DNA of 64,000 nt from Trichinella spiralis (Eukaryota > Nematoda > Enoplea > Trichinellida > Trichinellidae), in NCBI GenBank assembly GCA_000181795.3, contig CM012954.1:15804160-15868159 (forward strand), read 5' to 3'. Shown here piece after piece: positions 18,665 through 31,387 of this stretch; positions within the stretch are counted from its first letter, which is position 1, and every line of letters begins with the position of its first letter. Position numbers and translations under genes: made by a program. Below the pieces are notes generated by a model. That model saw only the letters and a list, made by a program, of their open reading frames with translations, did not search any database and had not been told where the DNA came from.

Positions 18665-19665
18665 TCAATGAATTAAAGCCTAAAATCACGTCACTTTCAA
18701 CATAAATAAACAATTCATTAAATTAAACCTAGATGCTAAAATGACACTGCTTAAAATTATCACATCTGCAATCAAATTTCAACGCGTTCAATAGATCAAC
18801 AGTCCTCTAAAGCACTCGTCATTATTTCAATTCTTTAAATTATAAAAAAAGACAATAAATTATTTAGATAATTAGATAAACTAAACTAATCAGGGAAGAT
18901 ACTTTGTCGCAATTTGGCAAAAGCTATTATCAGAGTATGGCTGTTAGTAAAAATATGAAAACAATTCTGAACACATCTAGCCATTGTTGACATCACTTTT
19001 CAATTTATTATGCCTTGAAAACAGCAAACAGTCATCACAGAACTACTAATAAATCACTTGTAAATTCAAAGTAGAAGACGTCTACAATCACTGTGAAAAA
19101 CATTTATCTAATTAACTACGGATTATCGAACGAAAGTCATACTTTTTCAGTACCGCACCACTACTGCGCCTTGAAAATAATAAATGCTTACAGTATACTT
19201 GCAGAATTTAAAATTTGAAAAATTTAACTAAGAAAATTTATTTGAAGAATATTACTTCGCAGCAAAAAAGAAAATAAAGCAAATAAAAGAAACTGAAGAT
19301 AAAATCGATAAAAATGATGATTTATTTGATTTTTATTACAGAGTTGTAATAATCTTTGATTTAAATTAAATGCGTTGCCTAAAATTTCAATTACTGATCA
19401 TACTGTAGTGTTATTTTTTAAAATTATTTTTTGTAAATGAACAACAGCCGACAAAATTCAATTTTCAAAAAATTTTCAATCTTCACAGTCATTACAATAC
19501 TCAAGTACTAACTCATACGGTAGTTCTGTTGAATGCTTTCAACCGTTGTTTTCTGTTTGCAAGCGAAGATAGTGTGTTGCTGTTGAATGTTGGTTCTTTT
19601 GTTCACTTCTGATTGTTTGTTCGTTTCATTTGAGAATTTCTCTTTGCTTTCTGCTATCGTCAACA
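18665..19665. promoter_or_regulatory. Divergent intergenic region between KGD4-like and malonyl-CoA synthetase genes
   Basis: A 1 kb AT-rich region between two genes of mitochondrial acyl metabolism on opposite strands. It must contain both promoters. No motif or additional gene is evident. Confidence 0.5.
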
Positions 19666-21363
19666 ATGAATCGCGTTTATTCACCGGCGCAAAAATATTT
19701 GCTCCCTTTTTTGAATGCTGCCCGATTGTTCGCCGCCGCTTCTTCGTCCGAGAACGTGTTCAGCGGTATTGATTTTAATTTGCCAAATAAGAGTGCATTT
19801 TTCAACCCAACCGACGGCAATCACTACAGCTATTGTTCTTTCCAATCGCTGGTCCATCGTCTCGGCAGCTGGCTTATAAAAGATATGCAAGTGGATGTGG
19901 GGGATCGTGTTTGTGCCCAAGTACCGAAATCAGTTTTCGCCCTGGCGCTTTGCTACGCGTCGATGAAAATCGGCGCCATCTACGTTCCAATCAGCACGGC
20001 CCAACCGAACAGTGTGGTGAAATATTTGCTCGAAGATGCTAGACCGAAGTTGCTGCTGGTCGACGACAACCACAGCAGGGAGACAGTGGTGGATGTACGT
20101 GGAAAACAGTTTGCAAATTTAATCAACGTCGTTGGCCAACGACAAGCGCAACTGCAATCTTCACATCACAGTGCTGATCCGTATGTTCTCGCCGTCGACT
20201 CGAATCACGTGGCCGCTTTGTGCTACACGTCCGGCACCACTGGCAGACCCAAAGGTGCCATGATAACGCACGGTAATTTAATGGATTTTTTCTTTCACAA
20301 CTTTTATTGAGTTTCGTGTTCAAGGGAATTTGACATCGAACGCAAAGACGCTGGCAAAGATGTGGTGCATGAATGCCGACGATCGACTGGTCCACGCACT
20401 GCCAATTTATCACGTCCACGGACTGTTCATCTCTTTGAATGCTTGCCTCTTTGCCGGAGGTGAGGCAATTTTGCTCGACCATTACGACTGCGACCAAGTG
20501 GCGAAAGCAATCCCAACGGCCAACGTGTTCATGGGAGTGCCGACGTATTTCACGAGACTTGCGAAAAGGGGCTATTGTCGAGCTGACTTGTGGAAGCGCA
20601 TGCGTTTGTTGGTCAGCGGCAGTGCACCGTTGACAGAGGCGACGTGGCAAGAGTACGCCCACAAAGCTGGCCATGAAATTCTGGAACGCTACGGTATGAC
20701 CGAAGGGCAGGTGATCTGTTCGAATCCGTACCACGGTCCGAGGAAGCCGGGTAAATTTACTGACACAAATTAAGACAGATAAATAACTGAACAACTGTAA
20801 CAGTCAGATGATGATAATGATGTTCAGGTACAGTTGGCATGGCATTACCAGGAGTGGAGATATCCATCCGGCAAGGTGTTCTGCATTATCGTGGCGAGAA
20901 TGTTTGCAAAGGTTACTGGCATGACGAAGAGAAAACACGAACCGCGTTCAGTGAAGATGGCTTTTTCAATTCTGGTGATTTAGCATCGATCGATTCGGAC
21001 GGCTACGTAACCATACTGGGCCGTAGCAGTGATCTGATCATCAGCGGTGGATTCAATGTTTATCCGAAAGAGGTCGAACTGCTGTTGGACAGTATTTCTG
21101 GTGTGGAAGAAAGTGCCGTGGTGGGCGTGCCGCATGAAGACCTGGGCGAAGCGGTGATTGCAGTTCTGGTGATCGACCACTGTCACAAGCCAATCACTGA
21201 ACAACAAATCAAGCAACACTTGAAAGCCTACTTGGCCAATTATAAAATTCCTAAACGGATCATCTTTGTCGACCAACTGCCTCGCAATGCGATGAGCAAA
21301 GTGGAAAAAAATTTGCTCCGAGAACGCATGAAAAATATTTTTGTCGAAAATAAATCTCACTAA
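19666..21363 (+). CDS. acsf3: Malonyl-CoA synthetase (MatB/ACSF3-type acyl-CoA ligase)
   Basis: Exons 19666-20272, 20325-20750 and 20828-21363, giving 522 aa in exact frame. The enzyme activates malonate (possibly methylmalonate) to the CoA ester using ATP, in the mitochondrion in animals. ANL-superfamily motifs are all present: the P-loop YTSGTTGRPKGAMITHG (near residues 187-203), the YHVHG core, ANVFMGVPTYFTRL, LLVSGSAPL, ERYGMTE, NSGDLASID, GRSSDLIISGGFNVYPKEVE and the C-terminal PRNAMSKVEKNLL with the catalytic lysine region. The ATG at 19666 starts a basic, Ala/Ser-rich presequence; an upstream in-frame ATG exists at 19630. From memory these motifs read closer to bacterial MatB than to human ACSF3. 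The hairpin after PGVEISIR is shorter than usual. A candidate poly(A) signal is at 21409-21414. Confidence 0.92.
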
Positions 21364-21408
21364 AATTACAACAACTAAGCAGCTTTTTTACTCTTTCACA
21401 GATGCGGT

Positions 21409-21414
21409 AATAAA
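21409..21414 (+). terminator. Candidate poly(A) signal of the malonyl-CoA synthetase gene
   Basis: AATAAA 46 bp after the stop codon, inside the 233-bp gap to the convergent TPD52 gene. Confidence 0.6.
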
Positions 21415-21596
21415 TTGAAGATGAAACACACTTTGAACAGACGAGAACATTTATCGATGGATGGATGTGAAGCTACAAAGCCAATTGAATAAAAATACCG
21501 AAACCATATTTTTCAGCTTTTACGGGATAAGAGAGCAGCAAGCGAAAAGAGCAATAATTAAAAAATACACCAGCTAAAAAGCACGGCGAGCGAAAA

Positions 21597-23415
21597 TCAT
21601 TCAAATTTGTTTTCTACGTTTGGTGTTGTTGGTTGGGATTTCGCATCGCTCGGAATGGCGCCGGTAACTTTACTCTAAAATTGCACATCCAATTAATCAT
21701 TGCATGCAAATTTCTATATACCAAACAATGGACTACCTTGACGGTGGAATAGGCACTGCCAACTTTGTCTTCAAAAGATTTGAACGTTGCTGAATCACGC
21801 AACTGCGTCAACTTGGTGGACACTTTCGAACCCATCTGTCCAAGAGCTCCGGTTGCTTGTTGCAGCAGATCGTTCGTAGTATGAAAACTGCATTAAAAAA
21901 TTTCAATTTTTCAAATTAAAGCAACCCGTGTGGTAATATTCATACGCTTCCGAATCTTTGACCATTTTCATTCCGTCACTCAAATCTTGCTGGATCTCAT
22001 GCCAAGCAGTGATGCCCAATTTTTGCTTCAATTCAGACGCATGCTTCATACGTGCGAGAATAACCTGCCGAAGTGTTGCAATTTCGTCTTCAGTCTGAGA
22101 AATGAAAAAATAATTTTCAAAAATTAAAAAAAATTCAATCTCATTCATCGATGCCTCCTGCCTACTTTGCGCAACTCTTCCTTCAGTTCGTTCTTTTCCG
22201 CTTCTGTCAAAGGTACTTTGCTATCTTCTGTAGCTAAAATCAAATTCAAAATAAATTTCATCTCAAAATTAATATTTAAATAAAATAACTCCAAAAACAG
22301 AGCTGCAAAAATAAACAATTTCCAATGAGTCAATAAAATCGGACGACGCCAATGAATGAAATGAATTACAATTTTGATTTGAATTCAAATGCACGTTACA
22401 AATTGAATTAACAATTTCAATTCGAATAGTTTGCTTTTTGAATTTGCAAATATTAAGAGAAATTCCTCTTTTATTTTTAACATTCTTGGCCACAGTTGAA
22501 CAATTTCAAAATTGAATAAACAAATTAATACCAATGAAGGCTGTACTTTTGGAAATGGCAAAATGTACTACTTCTAATAAATATGTTAATCAACGTTAGC
22601 TGATCAATAATTCATCTTGCCCGGCTTAATCATCTTGAAAGTGACAACAAAGAAACCTGCCGTCAATGCAGCACTGGATTCATCGAGCAAAAAGAAAGCC
22701 TTCCGATGCTTTTGAAGAACGTACGTACGCAAAGAAAAGTCTAATTCAATTTTGCACGTGACATTATTCCGTTTCCCATTTATGCACAGATTCTTTTCTA
22801 ATAATTTTTATTTTTTGATTTTCCATTGATTTCTCATCATAGTAACATCAAATTCAAATTTTAACAACACTACACAAAAGAATAATAATCAGTAATGAAA
22901 ATGGACAAATATGGCAAATAATTATTTAGCTGAACTTGATCGAACAATTTAAACTTGGAAATAACTGGTCAAATAACTACTGCAAGTTTAAACTCAGAAA
23001 CTGGTAACTGCCTATTCTGCTGTGAAGCAATAAAATAACGTTAATAAACCCATTCAACTTTTGTATGCAAACGTGCAAAACGATTCACTGCAAACATTGA
23101 CAACAGTTGAGCAAAGATACGGTGCAGCACTTGAATATATTTACTATTGGCATTTGCAGAAAGTTTATAAAATCAAAGCCTCGCAGATGGAAAATAACAA
23201 TTCAATTTATCTTGTAATTTAATTTCAAAATAAAAATTGTATTCGCAAAAATAAATAAATTAACTGTTTTGCAGAAATTTTCATTCAACAATATATGACA
23301 AGTAACAAAGCAAATCAACATCGAAAAAAAAAACAAATTCACTTATAGCAAATTGGGATATTATTTTAAATAAAAATATTCATAAATTACAAATACACTT
23401 ACTTCGATTCTCCAT
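21597..23415 (-). CDS. TPD52-family (tumour protein D52-like) protein
   Basis: Exons on minus: 23403-23415 (13-nt start exon), 22166-22233, 21946-22094, 21737-21887 and 21597-21674, giving 152 aa in exact frame. TPD52 proteins are small coiled-coil adaptors linked to vesicle traffic and exocytosis. The coiled-coil core LTEAEKNELKEELRK, then EDEIATLRQVILARMKHASE and LKQKLGITAWHEIQQDLSDG, matches the family closely. It is followed by the conserved LRDSATFKSFEDKVG motif and a short Ser/Pro-rich tail. The start exon (MENR) is inferred from ATG, reading phase and a GTAAGTG donor, and lies behind a 1.17 kb intron; alternative first exons, common in this family, are possible. The gene converges on the malonyl-CoA synthetase gene. 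Confidence 0.9.
22234..23402 (-). other. First intron of the TPD52-like gene
   Basis: A 1.17 kb AT-rich intron. It could contain alternative promoters, but no coding exon stands out. Confidence 0.55.
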
Positions 23416-24916
23416 TTCTTGAAACAGGAAATTACAAGCGTCGGCGTAAACAATGAATTGATCGAAACAGACAATTCTGTTCTAACTGCACGAGCAACAG
23501 TCGACGGTAACTGTAGATAACTGAAAGCAAGTTACATAACTAGCACTGTTGCAAATTAATTTCTAAAAAATTAGACATTTCACGAATATTATTAAAAAAT
23601 TCAAATTAATATATATTCCATTGAGAAAATAATTTTAATAAATTTCTTAAACTTAATATTATTCAATTAAATCATCTCACTGTGATTGGTCGATTTTCTT
23701 CGTGTTGATTGGTTGAATGAATTCGAGAAATTTTGCTTGTTCAGCAACAACTAGCTGTTTCTAGTTTTCAGACTAGGATGTGGTCGAAATTTGTGATTTA
23801 TGCTTTTATACATGCTGCGCAAAATTTTAACAGTTTTTTAATCTTATCAGAAATGATAAGGGAAACATGAACGCGACTGTTGTTCTTTTCAAGCAATATT
23901 AATTGATTCGTCTAATGATCAACAGTACATCTAGTGTTTTTAAGCTCTACTTTCATGCCGATGCTAGCCAATATCATATGAATTTTTAGAACACTAATGT
24001 AAATGCAAATTTGAATTTCTTTTACATTATATTTTTCTTTCTTAAGCCTTTTTGATGTTATTCAAGATTAATAACAATACATTCAGTACTCAAACAACAA
24101 ATATAAAAAGTAGAAATCAAGATGGAATTTGCACTGATTGAATTAGCAGAAATCAATTAATTATATAATTAAACAAGACAAAAAGTAAAATTTGAAATTA
24201 AAACTAACGTAACAATTGTCAGTTGGTGCTGCCGGCATTTCAGCTATGTGGGTAATTGAAAGCAGAAGGATATTTCATCGAATATACACTGCTGAGTTGT
24301 GAAATGTACTGATCTTGACAACTAACAACTGTTGAAAATATACTCCAAAATATCATAATAGCAAGATACCTTTTGAATTTACGAATTAGTTGGTCATGTT
24401 TAGCTTGATTATCTTCAAAAAAAAAGCTTCTGCTATCCATAATATGCATTTTGACAATTTACTTCTAAACCGTGTAAAAAATACAAAATATTAAAGATTG
24501 TGAAATGGAAATTGGTTGGGACAAATGCCTTGTTCGTTGTTGGTACAGATCCGAGATCAGGTGAGGCGCAAAAAGCTGTTCTCATTACAAATTTCTTTTT
24601 GGCTTTTCAAAATACAGTTGTTTGTTTGGCTATAGAGTCGACAGAAGCGCCTCTACTCGGCTATTAAAGGTCAATCATCATTAATATTAATAATAATATT
24701 ATTATTATTACGTAAAACTTCAGAACAAAATGTTCATATGAATAATTTAAAATGAAAAAGAAGAAGAAGAAGAAGAATTAAAAATATAGAAGAAATATAC
24801 ACCACCAAAAAACAACAATAACAAAAACAACAGCTACAAATAAGCATGGACAAAACTGTCGATCACTGAACTGTACGGCGACGAAAAATGACATCGACAA
24901 CAGTTTTTTTTGGGGT
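23416..24916. other. Intergenic between TPD52-like and dynamin genes
   Basis: A 1.5 kb AT-rich region holding the TPD52 upstream region and the dynamin 3' flank. An unsupported 69-codon minus-strand open frame at 24240-24449 contains one hydrophobic stretch (YLAIMIFWSIFSTVV); nothing shows that it is a gene. A run of TAA/TTA repeats lies near 24683-24711. Confidence 0.55.
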
Positions 24917-27900
24917 TCAATAATGTCTATGCGTTACGGCTGGTCGATCGGGAATTTTCGGGGCTGGCTTGTTATATGGCGGATAAAGCTGCCTGAAAAG
25001 TAGCAAAAATTCATTTTTCACAAAAAAATTTTTGTCATAAATTTTCAAAAAAAAACCATCCAAGGTATATCTATCGCTATTATGAGTGGTCGATATTAGA
25101 AACAAAAAACAGAACATCATAAAAACAAAACGACATCTAAACAAATCTGCGTGCCAACAACAGATATGCTTACCACACAATTTGGCCGTATTTTTGGCAA
25201 ATAGCAATAATCACTTTGGACGCCTTGAAGAAACAATATCACTTACAATTGAATTATCAAATATAATTAATTAATATATAATTAGCTACATTAATATAAA
25301 CTAGTGGAGAATACTGAAAATAAGAGAAATAATTTTTAAAAAGAAAATGGAAGAAGCAGACAAAACAAACATACTGTGGAATCAGCGGTGGCGGCAAGGA
25401 ACCAGCTCCCATTTGATTCAATGTAGGTGCAGGACGACTTGGTATCTTGGGTATTTGAATTCCTGCTCCTCCTCCTCCTACTGTTGGCACGGACGAAGCC
25501 TGCACACCGACTGGCATTGGAGCAGGTCGAAGAGCAGCGCCACTAGCCGGGCGTGGCAAATTTGGCGACGGAGGACCATTGACCACTGGACGAGGGGGTA
25601 TTATTTGATTGTCATTTTTAAGCCAGTCGTGTGAAGAAGAACCACCGCCGTTCGACGTGGAACTGATCGTGCTGGGCGTTGTGTTCAACGATACGTCACC
25701 AATTATTCGTAAAGCCTCTTTGCACGCATGATACATCCTCAACATCTCCTCTCGACGTTGGCTTTCCGCCTCACTTTCTTCCATCATTGAATCTTGGTCA
25801 CCGCTTTGATATAAATGGGCCAACAATTCGTGATGAATAAAATCATTCGTCTGAACAAATATGCATTTCACATAATAATAATAATTATTATTATTATAAT
25901 CCTCAATTACATTGTGAATCATCAAATGCATGATCGCCTTAGGCACCAAATCGCGAATCGTCTTCGTCACTATGCGCATGTAGGAGTCGACCAAATTTCG
26001 AATAGTTTCCACCTGACGTTCCAATTGTGGATCCATACTCGAATTATCTTCTTGTCTCTAAAAAAACAAAACCAAAGCAGACAAACCATCCTCCAAATAT
26101 ATTTGCATACAATAAAATAGCCGATCAATTTTTGCTAACCTCTTCAGCACCAGCAGTTGATTCCTTTTCCGGATAAACACCGGCACGTAGAAAACTAGCT
26201 TTCCAAGCATCCACTTCATCCGGTGTGATTGCAGACAATTCCAATTGTCTGTAATCTTTGTATACATTTCTAAGTCAAGAAAAAAAATTATTTATAAAAA
26301 ATCAGTTTTTAAATAAAGCACGCTGAAAAATTCACTTATTATCCGGGTAGAAGAGTGCAAATTTGTGCGTGCGAGACATAAAGCCAGCTTCGATGTCGCG
26401 CAGTTTCAAACCGTCCAATGGCAGCATGTACTTTTTTTCCTTTTCCTAATATTAAAAAAAAGGGAATTTGCTTTCAATAGTTCGTTATCCAAGCAACAAC
26501 AGATCCACATACTTCGTCATCTTTGTACCAGGAAAGGTTGTCCGAGCTGAGTACAAACCAAAAATCACGAGAACCACCTTTGATGAAAGAGACGTTGTGT
26601 ATTGTTAGCCAGCCTTTCCGTATCACTTGATTGCCCAATTTTTTCTGCCGTTGCACCGCTGAAGCTTTAGCTTCGGCACTGAAAAATGAAATATTTTTAC
26701 AAAAAGTTATTTTCTGAAAGAAAAATCCCCAAAATTATACTTTGCAAAGCCGATAAAATCTTCGTGATTTGTATTCATGTAAGCCAATTCATATTCGACC
26801 AATAGAATAAGTTGATCTTTGCATTTCTGCTCCCTGTCTCGCAGATGCGTGGTGACGATACGTTCCACTTCTTCCATCAATCGAGGATAACGACTCATCT
26901 GAATAACAAATAAATTTAAAATAATTTCAATACAATAAATTTTTTTTCTTCTTCAATTTGATCACCATTTCCGCACACATGCGAATCACGTTGCCCAATT
27001 CGGTAACAACAAGGTCGACACATTTCAACGAAGGCTCTTTTAAGCGTGAAATCTGCTTTTTCACGATTGCTTCAAATGCCATATCTGGTGTAAACAAGCC
27101 GACACTGAAAAAAAAATGACACCAAATGTTGTATATTCTTTTCAACCAAACAACAAACAATAGAATAATGTGGAAATACAACTCCTACCGTATGCCGTGG
27201 ATGTTTCTGATTGCGTATGCAATTTCTTTGCGCAGTTCTTTTTCGTCGATTTCCATTTTGACAATTTCAAATGGAAAACGCTCATGGAACAGTCGATTAA
27301 TTTTCGCTCCGCCACTCAATTCATTCACAGAAACATCCTTTCCACTGCTTCCTTCGATACTTTTCTCAAAGTCAGCACAAAACTGTTGGACCATTCTCAA
27401 ACGGCATGCAACGTTAATGGAGAACAATTTTCAATGAAACAATTTATCTAATTCTCTGCATACTGTAACATTGCTTTGGTCTTTCTCGACGGATCGTCCG
27501 GACGGAAATTCTTATATTCCGATACATCTTTTTCCAATATTAATAACTGCCTTTGGAGTCGATCTCGCAATGCTGGCAGTGTATCACGAATGTGGTTGGT
27601 CAACTGCTGATTCAGCACCTTCTGCAAATACGTGGTTCCCATCCGGTCTGCCATGTGCCTGAAGGAAAAAAAAATCAACAAACCTTACATACATACATAC
27701 ATACCTAGAGCCTGCATGAGATGAATAATAATAATTCACCTGTATGAAGGATGACTGAGAAAAAAGCGCCGCTCAGCTTCCAAAGCGGAACGGATATCTT
27801 TCCTACCGTCGATGTCCTTCTGACTTCTGTTCACAACGCCAATATAGCCTAAACAGTGAGCAGATTAAAAATTGCACATTCATCATTCGTTCCACTGTAC

Positions 27901-30478
27901 CTCTTCTCAAGGGCAAAAGGCGATTTTCCAATATTTCCCTGGCATCTGTGCCTTCGTCCATCAAATCCAATTTAGTAATAACTCCAATCGTACGCTGACC
28001 AGCAGGATCAACCTCTTTTGCCAATTTCAACGCATCCGACGTTGCCAGATCCGTGTTTGCCGATGTTACGGCCAGTATGAGACAATTCTCTCTTGTTACA
28101 TATGTCAAAATCATGTCACGAATTTGCGTTTCAATATCATGTGGCTGATCACCCACCGGTACTTTGGTCAATCCGGGAAGGTCGATCAGGGTTAAATTCA
28201 AGACTTCAAAAAAGAACAATAAAGAAATATTTATTTATTAAAAAAATTTCAAATTACGAACCATTTGGAGAATATATCCGCAAATTGATTGGCACAGGAG
28301 ATATACCTTTATTGGATCCGGTAACACGTTCAGTTTCAGCTTCAATTTCAGCTCGAATCAACTCAAAGTCACCGTACTTTTGGCCCTTTTTATGCAAAAA
28401 TTCACCATATTCTAAAAGTTAATAAATTACGCAGTTCATTAAAAAAAGATTGAATAATAATTCCACTTGCCTACACTTCTATCGTGTATTAACTGAAGTA
28501 CAAGAGGACGTCGAGTGACGATTCCAGATCCTCTCGGCAGAAAATCTCTAAATAAAAATAATAATACAATTTTAACATAACATTATTTCACTACAAAATG
28601 CAGCTAAACTAGTCTAAAAGTGTGAGATTGCTTGTGCCACCTTCAATTAACAACAGCACACAGAGCATGATTGAAGCCTTTTCAGAGAATTCTAAATCGG
28701 AACAACAATCAAACATTAAAATATTAAATATGTTCCAAAAATTGCCATTTGATCGTGTGCTGAAAAACAACAACGACAACACGTTTTATTGACAATTTCA
28801 ATTTTGACAACAATGCAATCAAAAATTGCAATCGTAATGAAAAACAATTATTTCAAAAACCACAACTAGAGTTTTTCAAAAATAAAACATCTAATTTTCT
28901 TTCATTAAATTGTCATCCTGAAAAGAATAATACATTTTCAATAAATTTTTACAAATTGCCTGCCATTTTGTTACAGGTGTTGAATTTTCTCGTTGTCAAC
29001 ACAAATTCAATTTCTATTCCACATTATTAACAAACAATTATGATATACAGAAATATTTTCAATCAAAAGGAAAAAAAATATATACACCTCATCCAATAAT
29101 AAAAATAAAAGTGAAAAAATTCCCAATAAAAAATAGTCATTCATTGATTCATAAAAATTGAACAATTTATTCAAAATTATTAACATTTCATGAAATGTAA
29201 GCTTCAAAAAGATTACACAATATTTTGCACTGATTGACAAAAATAGCAATTTCAATTATTTTCTAATAAATATTTAATTTTGAAAGATTTGCATTTAAGT
29301 CAAACCAATAAAAAGCAAAATAAAGCTCATCAACTATTTGAATCAGAACATTAAAAAAACAAAAAAGTAACAATTTATTGTATTTCAATTATAATCAAAC
29401 ATCTTGACCATTAAATGGCATTACTCATGGGCAAGCAAAGCACTTAACAAAAGCATTCCTGTTTGACGTCTAACCTCATTTTATAAGTAGTTCAACCCTG
29501 TTTGCAATTAGTATATGCTTCCTTCTGGTTGAACATATCGTTATTACTATTATTATTATTATCATCATCATTACTCATCGTGTTACATAACAGTAAGAAA
29601 TACACCCACGTTATAAAATATACTGTGATCAAATTTTTACATCCTTTTAACAAATATTGGAATTCAATTTCACTTCCAAAATAAACAATTTGAAAATTTT
29701 CAAACTTGTTATTTAAGAAAATTATAATAAACTATGCACATGAAGAACTGAAAATCGGCACTGGGAGTTGTGAAGCGTCGATAGCCAATTAAAAATTCAA
29801 TAACAACTAAAGCATAAATCGCAATAAATTGATTTCTTGACAATCAATATGAAGTGGATGACAATACAGATGCAGAAAAGTTGCAAGTCCGATTTGACGA
29901 CGGTTTGCTTACTACTTTACTGATCAGTGAAAGTATTCGTGGAGCATCGTGAAAATGAAAGATTGATTTTTAAGCTTGAGAAGAATGCACGTCAGATGCA
30001 TATATTTGAAAACATTTTCAGAAATCAATAAGTGAACAGATTCAAATATGATGATGATGATGATTTGTGTCACGCAACCTTTCAATACAAACCAAATATA
30101 CAATTTCGCAGAACTATGCTAGTACGTGTAACCTGTTAATGCGCAAAATATGCACTTCTACATATGACCTTCGTCATTGGATCTTTGCAACATAAAAATC
30201 ACAGACAAACAAACAAACAGCCACTTTTCCAATTTTGCAATTCAAATTAACCATAATTTTTAATAAATGAACAAATAAGTACAACAGAAAAAGAAAACAA
30301 CTTAAACTCACTTTCCAACAAATGCTTCTAGAACACTTGATTTTCCAGCACTTTGACCACCTACGACAGCAATCTGCGGCAAATCAAGTGCAAGTGATAC
30401 TCCAAGTTTGTTGAAAGCATCTTGGAGTTGATTAACCAGCGGAATTAACTGCTGCATACCTTGATTAATCCAAGCCAT
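24917..30478 (-). CDS. dyn-1: Dynamin, complete
   Basis: Fifteen minus-strand exons: 30312-30478, 28471-28547, 28262-28411, 27901-28203, 27740-27848, 27464-27658, 27189-27395, 26966-27104, 26741-26898, 26513-26678, 26336-26445, 26140-26269, 25911-26057, 25375-25850 and 24917-24992, giving 869 aa in exact frame. Dynamin is the GTPase that cuts clathrin-coated and synaptic vesicles from the membrane. Visible parts are the GTPase domain with G1 GGQSAGKSS (residues 40-48), G3 DLPG and G4 TKLD, then the middle/stalk, a PH domain ([16 protein letters not shown]...), the GTPase effector domain ([20 protein letters not shown]) and a proline-rich C-terminus ending THRHY. The second exon appears to use a GC donor (AG, then GCAAGT at 28470). 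Intron 1 is 1.76 kb. Confidence 0.98.
28548..30311 (-). other. First intron of dynamin
   Basis: A 1.76 kb intron following the P-loop exon, AT-rich with TTA/TCA-type runs near 29539-29574. I see no exon or nested gene. Its size and position would suit regulatory elements, which is only a guess. Confidence 0.6.
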
Positions 30479-31387
30479 TGTATATGCTTTGTTTTCTACA
30501 AAAGCAAATCAAATCAACAACGTCAAGCGACAAAGTGCTTCGTTTAAATGTGATACAAAAAGCAGTGACGCCTATCTGTTATAGAAAGCTCACACCTGAC
30601 TGAAATGTAAAACTTCAACGTCGATGCAATATTTTAATCGGCTCAATTACGGAAAACAGATCAATAACCCGCTGAAATTCAATGAAGGTGGTTGATCAGT
30701 AAAAGAAAAACCCACAAAAATAGAATTAGAAATGACTTATCGGTATTATTTAACTTGACATTACTGAACAGAATAGTGTTTATTTATTGTTGATAACATT
30801 ATAAACATACTAATATTTTCGCAACACCAGCATAAGTTAACCCGCTAACTTGTTCATACAGTAAGATTCCATACGATACTTAAGAACCATGAAGTACAAT
30901 TAACTACCAACAGTATAAGTTCAAATATAGGTTGGAATATTTATCATAATTTTTAAAAGTGCAAAAATTTTTTGGTTGCATTTTTTACCACATGCATTGA
31001 AATGATAATTTCAAATAATAATTTACAATTTTTTTAAATATCAGTGAATCTTTAAAAAACCTATACATACAATGTACAATTACCTATAAATACCTATACA
31101 CTCAACAGTTGATTCATTTTCAAAAATTCATTTGCAGATGAAAATTATTCTTCATTTAAAATTTTGATGAATTAAAAATAATAAACCATAAATTAGTATA
31201 TGCAATAAAAATTTCTGACAAACAGCATTCAACAATACCTACATGCACGAGATGGATGAGCTCTATTTCAATGAATATACAAATATTTGTCGATAAATAC
31301 AACTTAATTTCAATTTTATTGAACTTCAAAAACAAAAACAATTTTACATTTTAATTACCATTCCTCTTCAAAGTAATGAAACATATT
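30479..31387. other. Intergenic between UTP14 (3' end) and dynamin (5' end)
   Basis: 909 bp between two minus-strand genes, AT-rich. The gap is too wide for the tight spacing usual in nematode operons. It should hold the dynamin promoter. No coding signal seen. Confidence 0.55.

Noticed and set aside
24240-24449. 69-codon minus-strand frame with one hydrophobic segment
   Set aside because: No family similarity, no supporting splice or promoter context, and frames of this size are expected by chance in the sequence.
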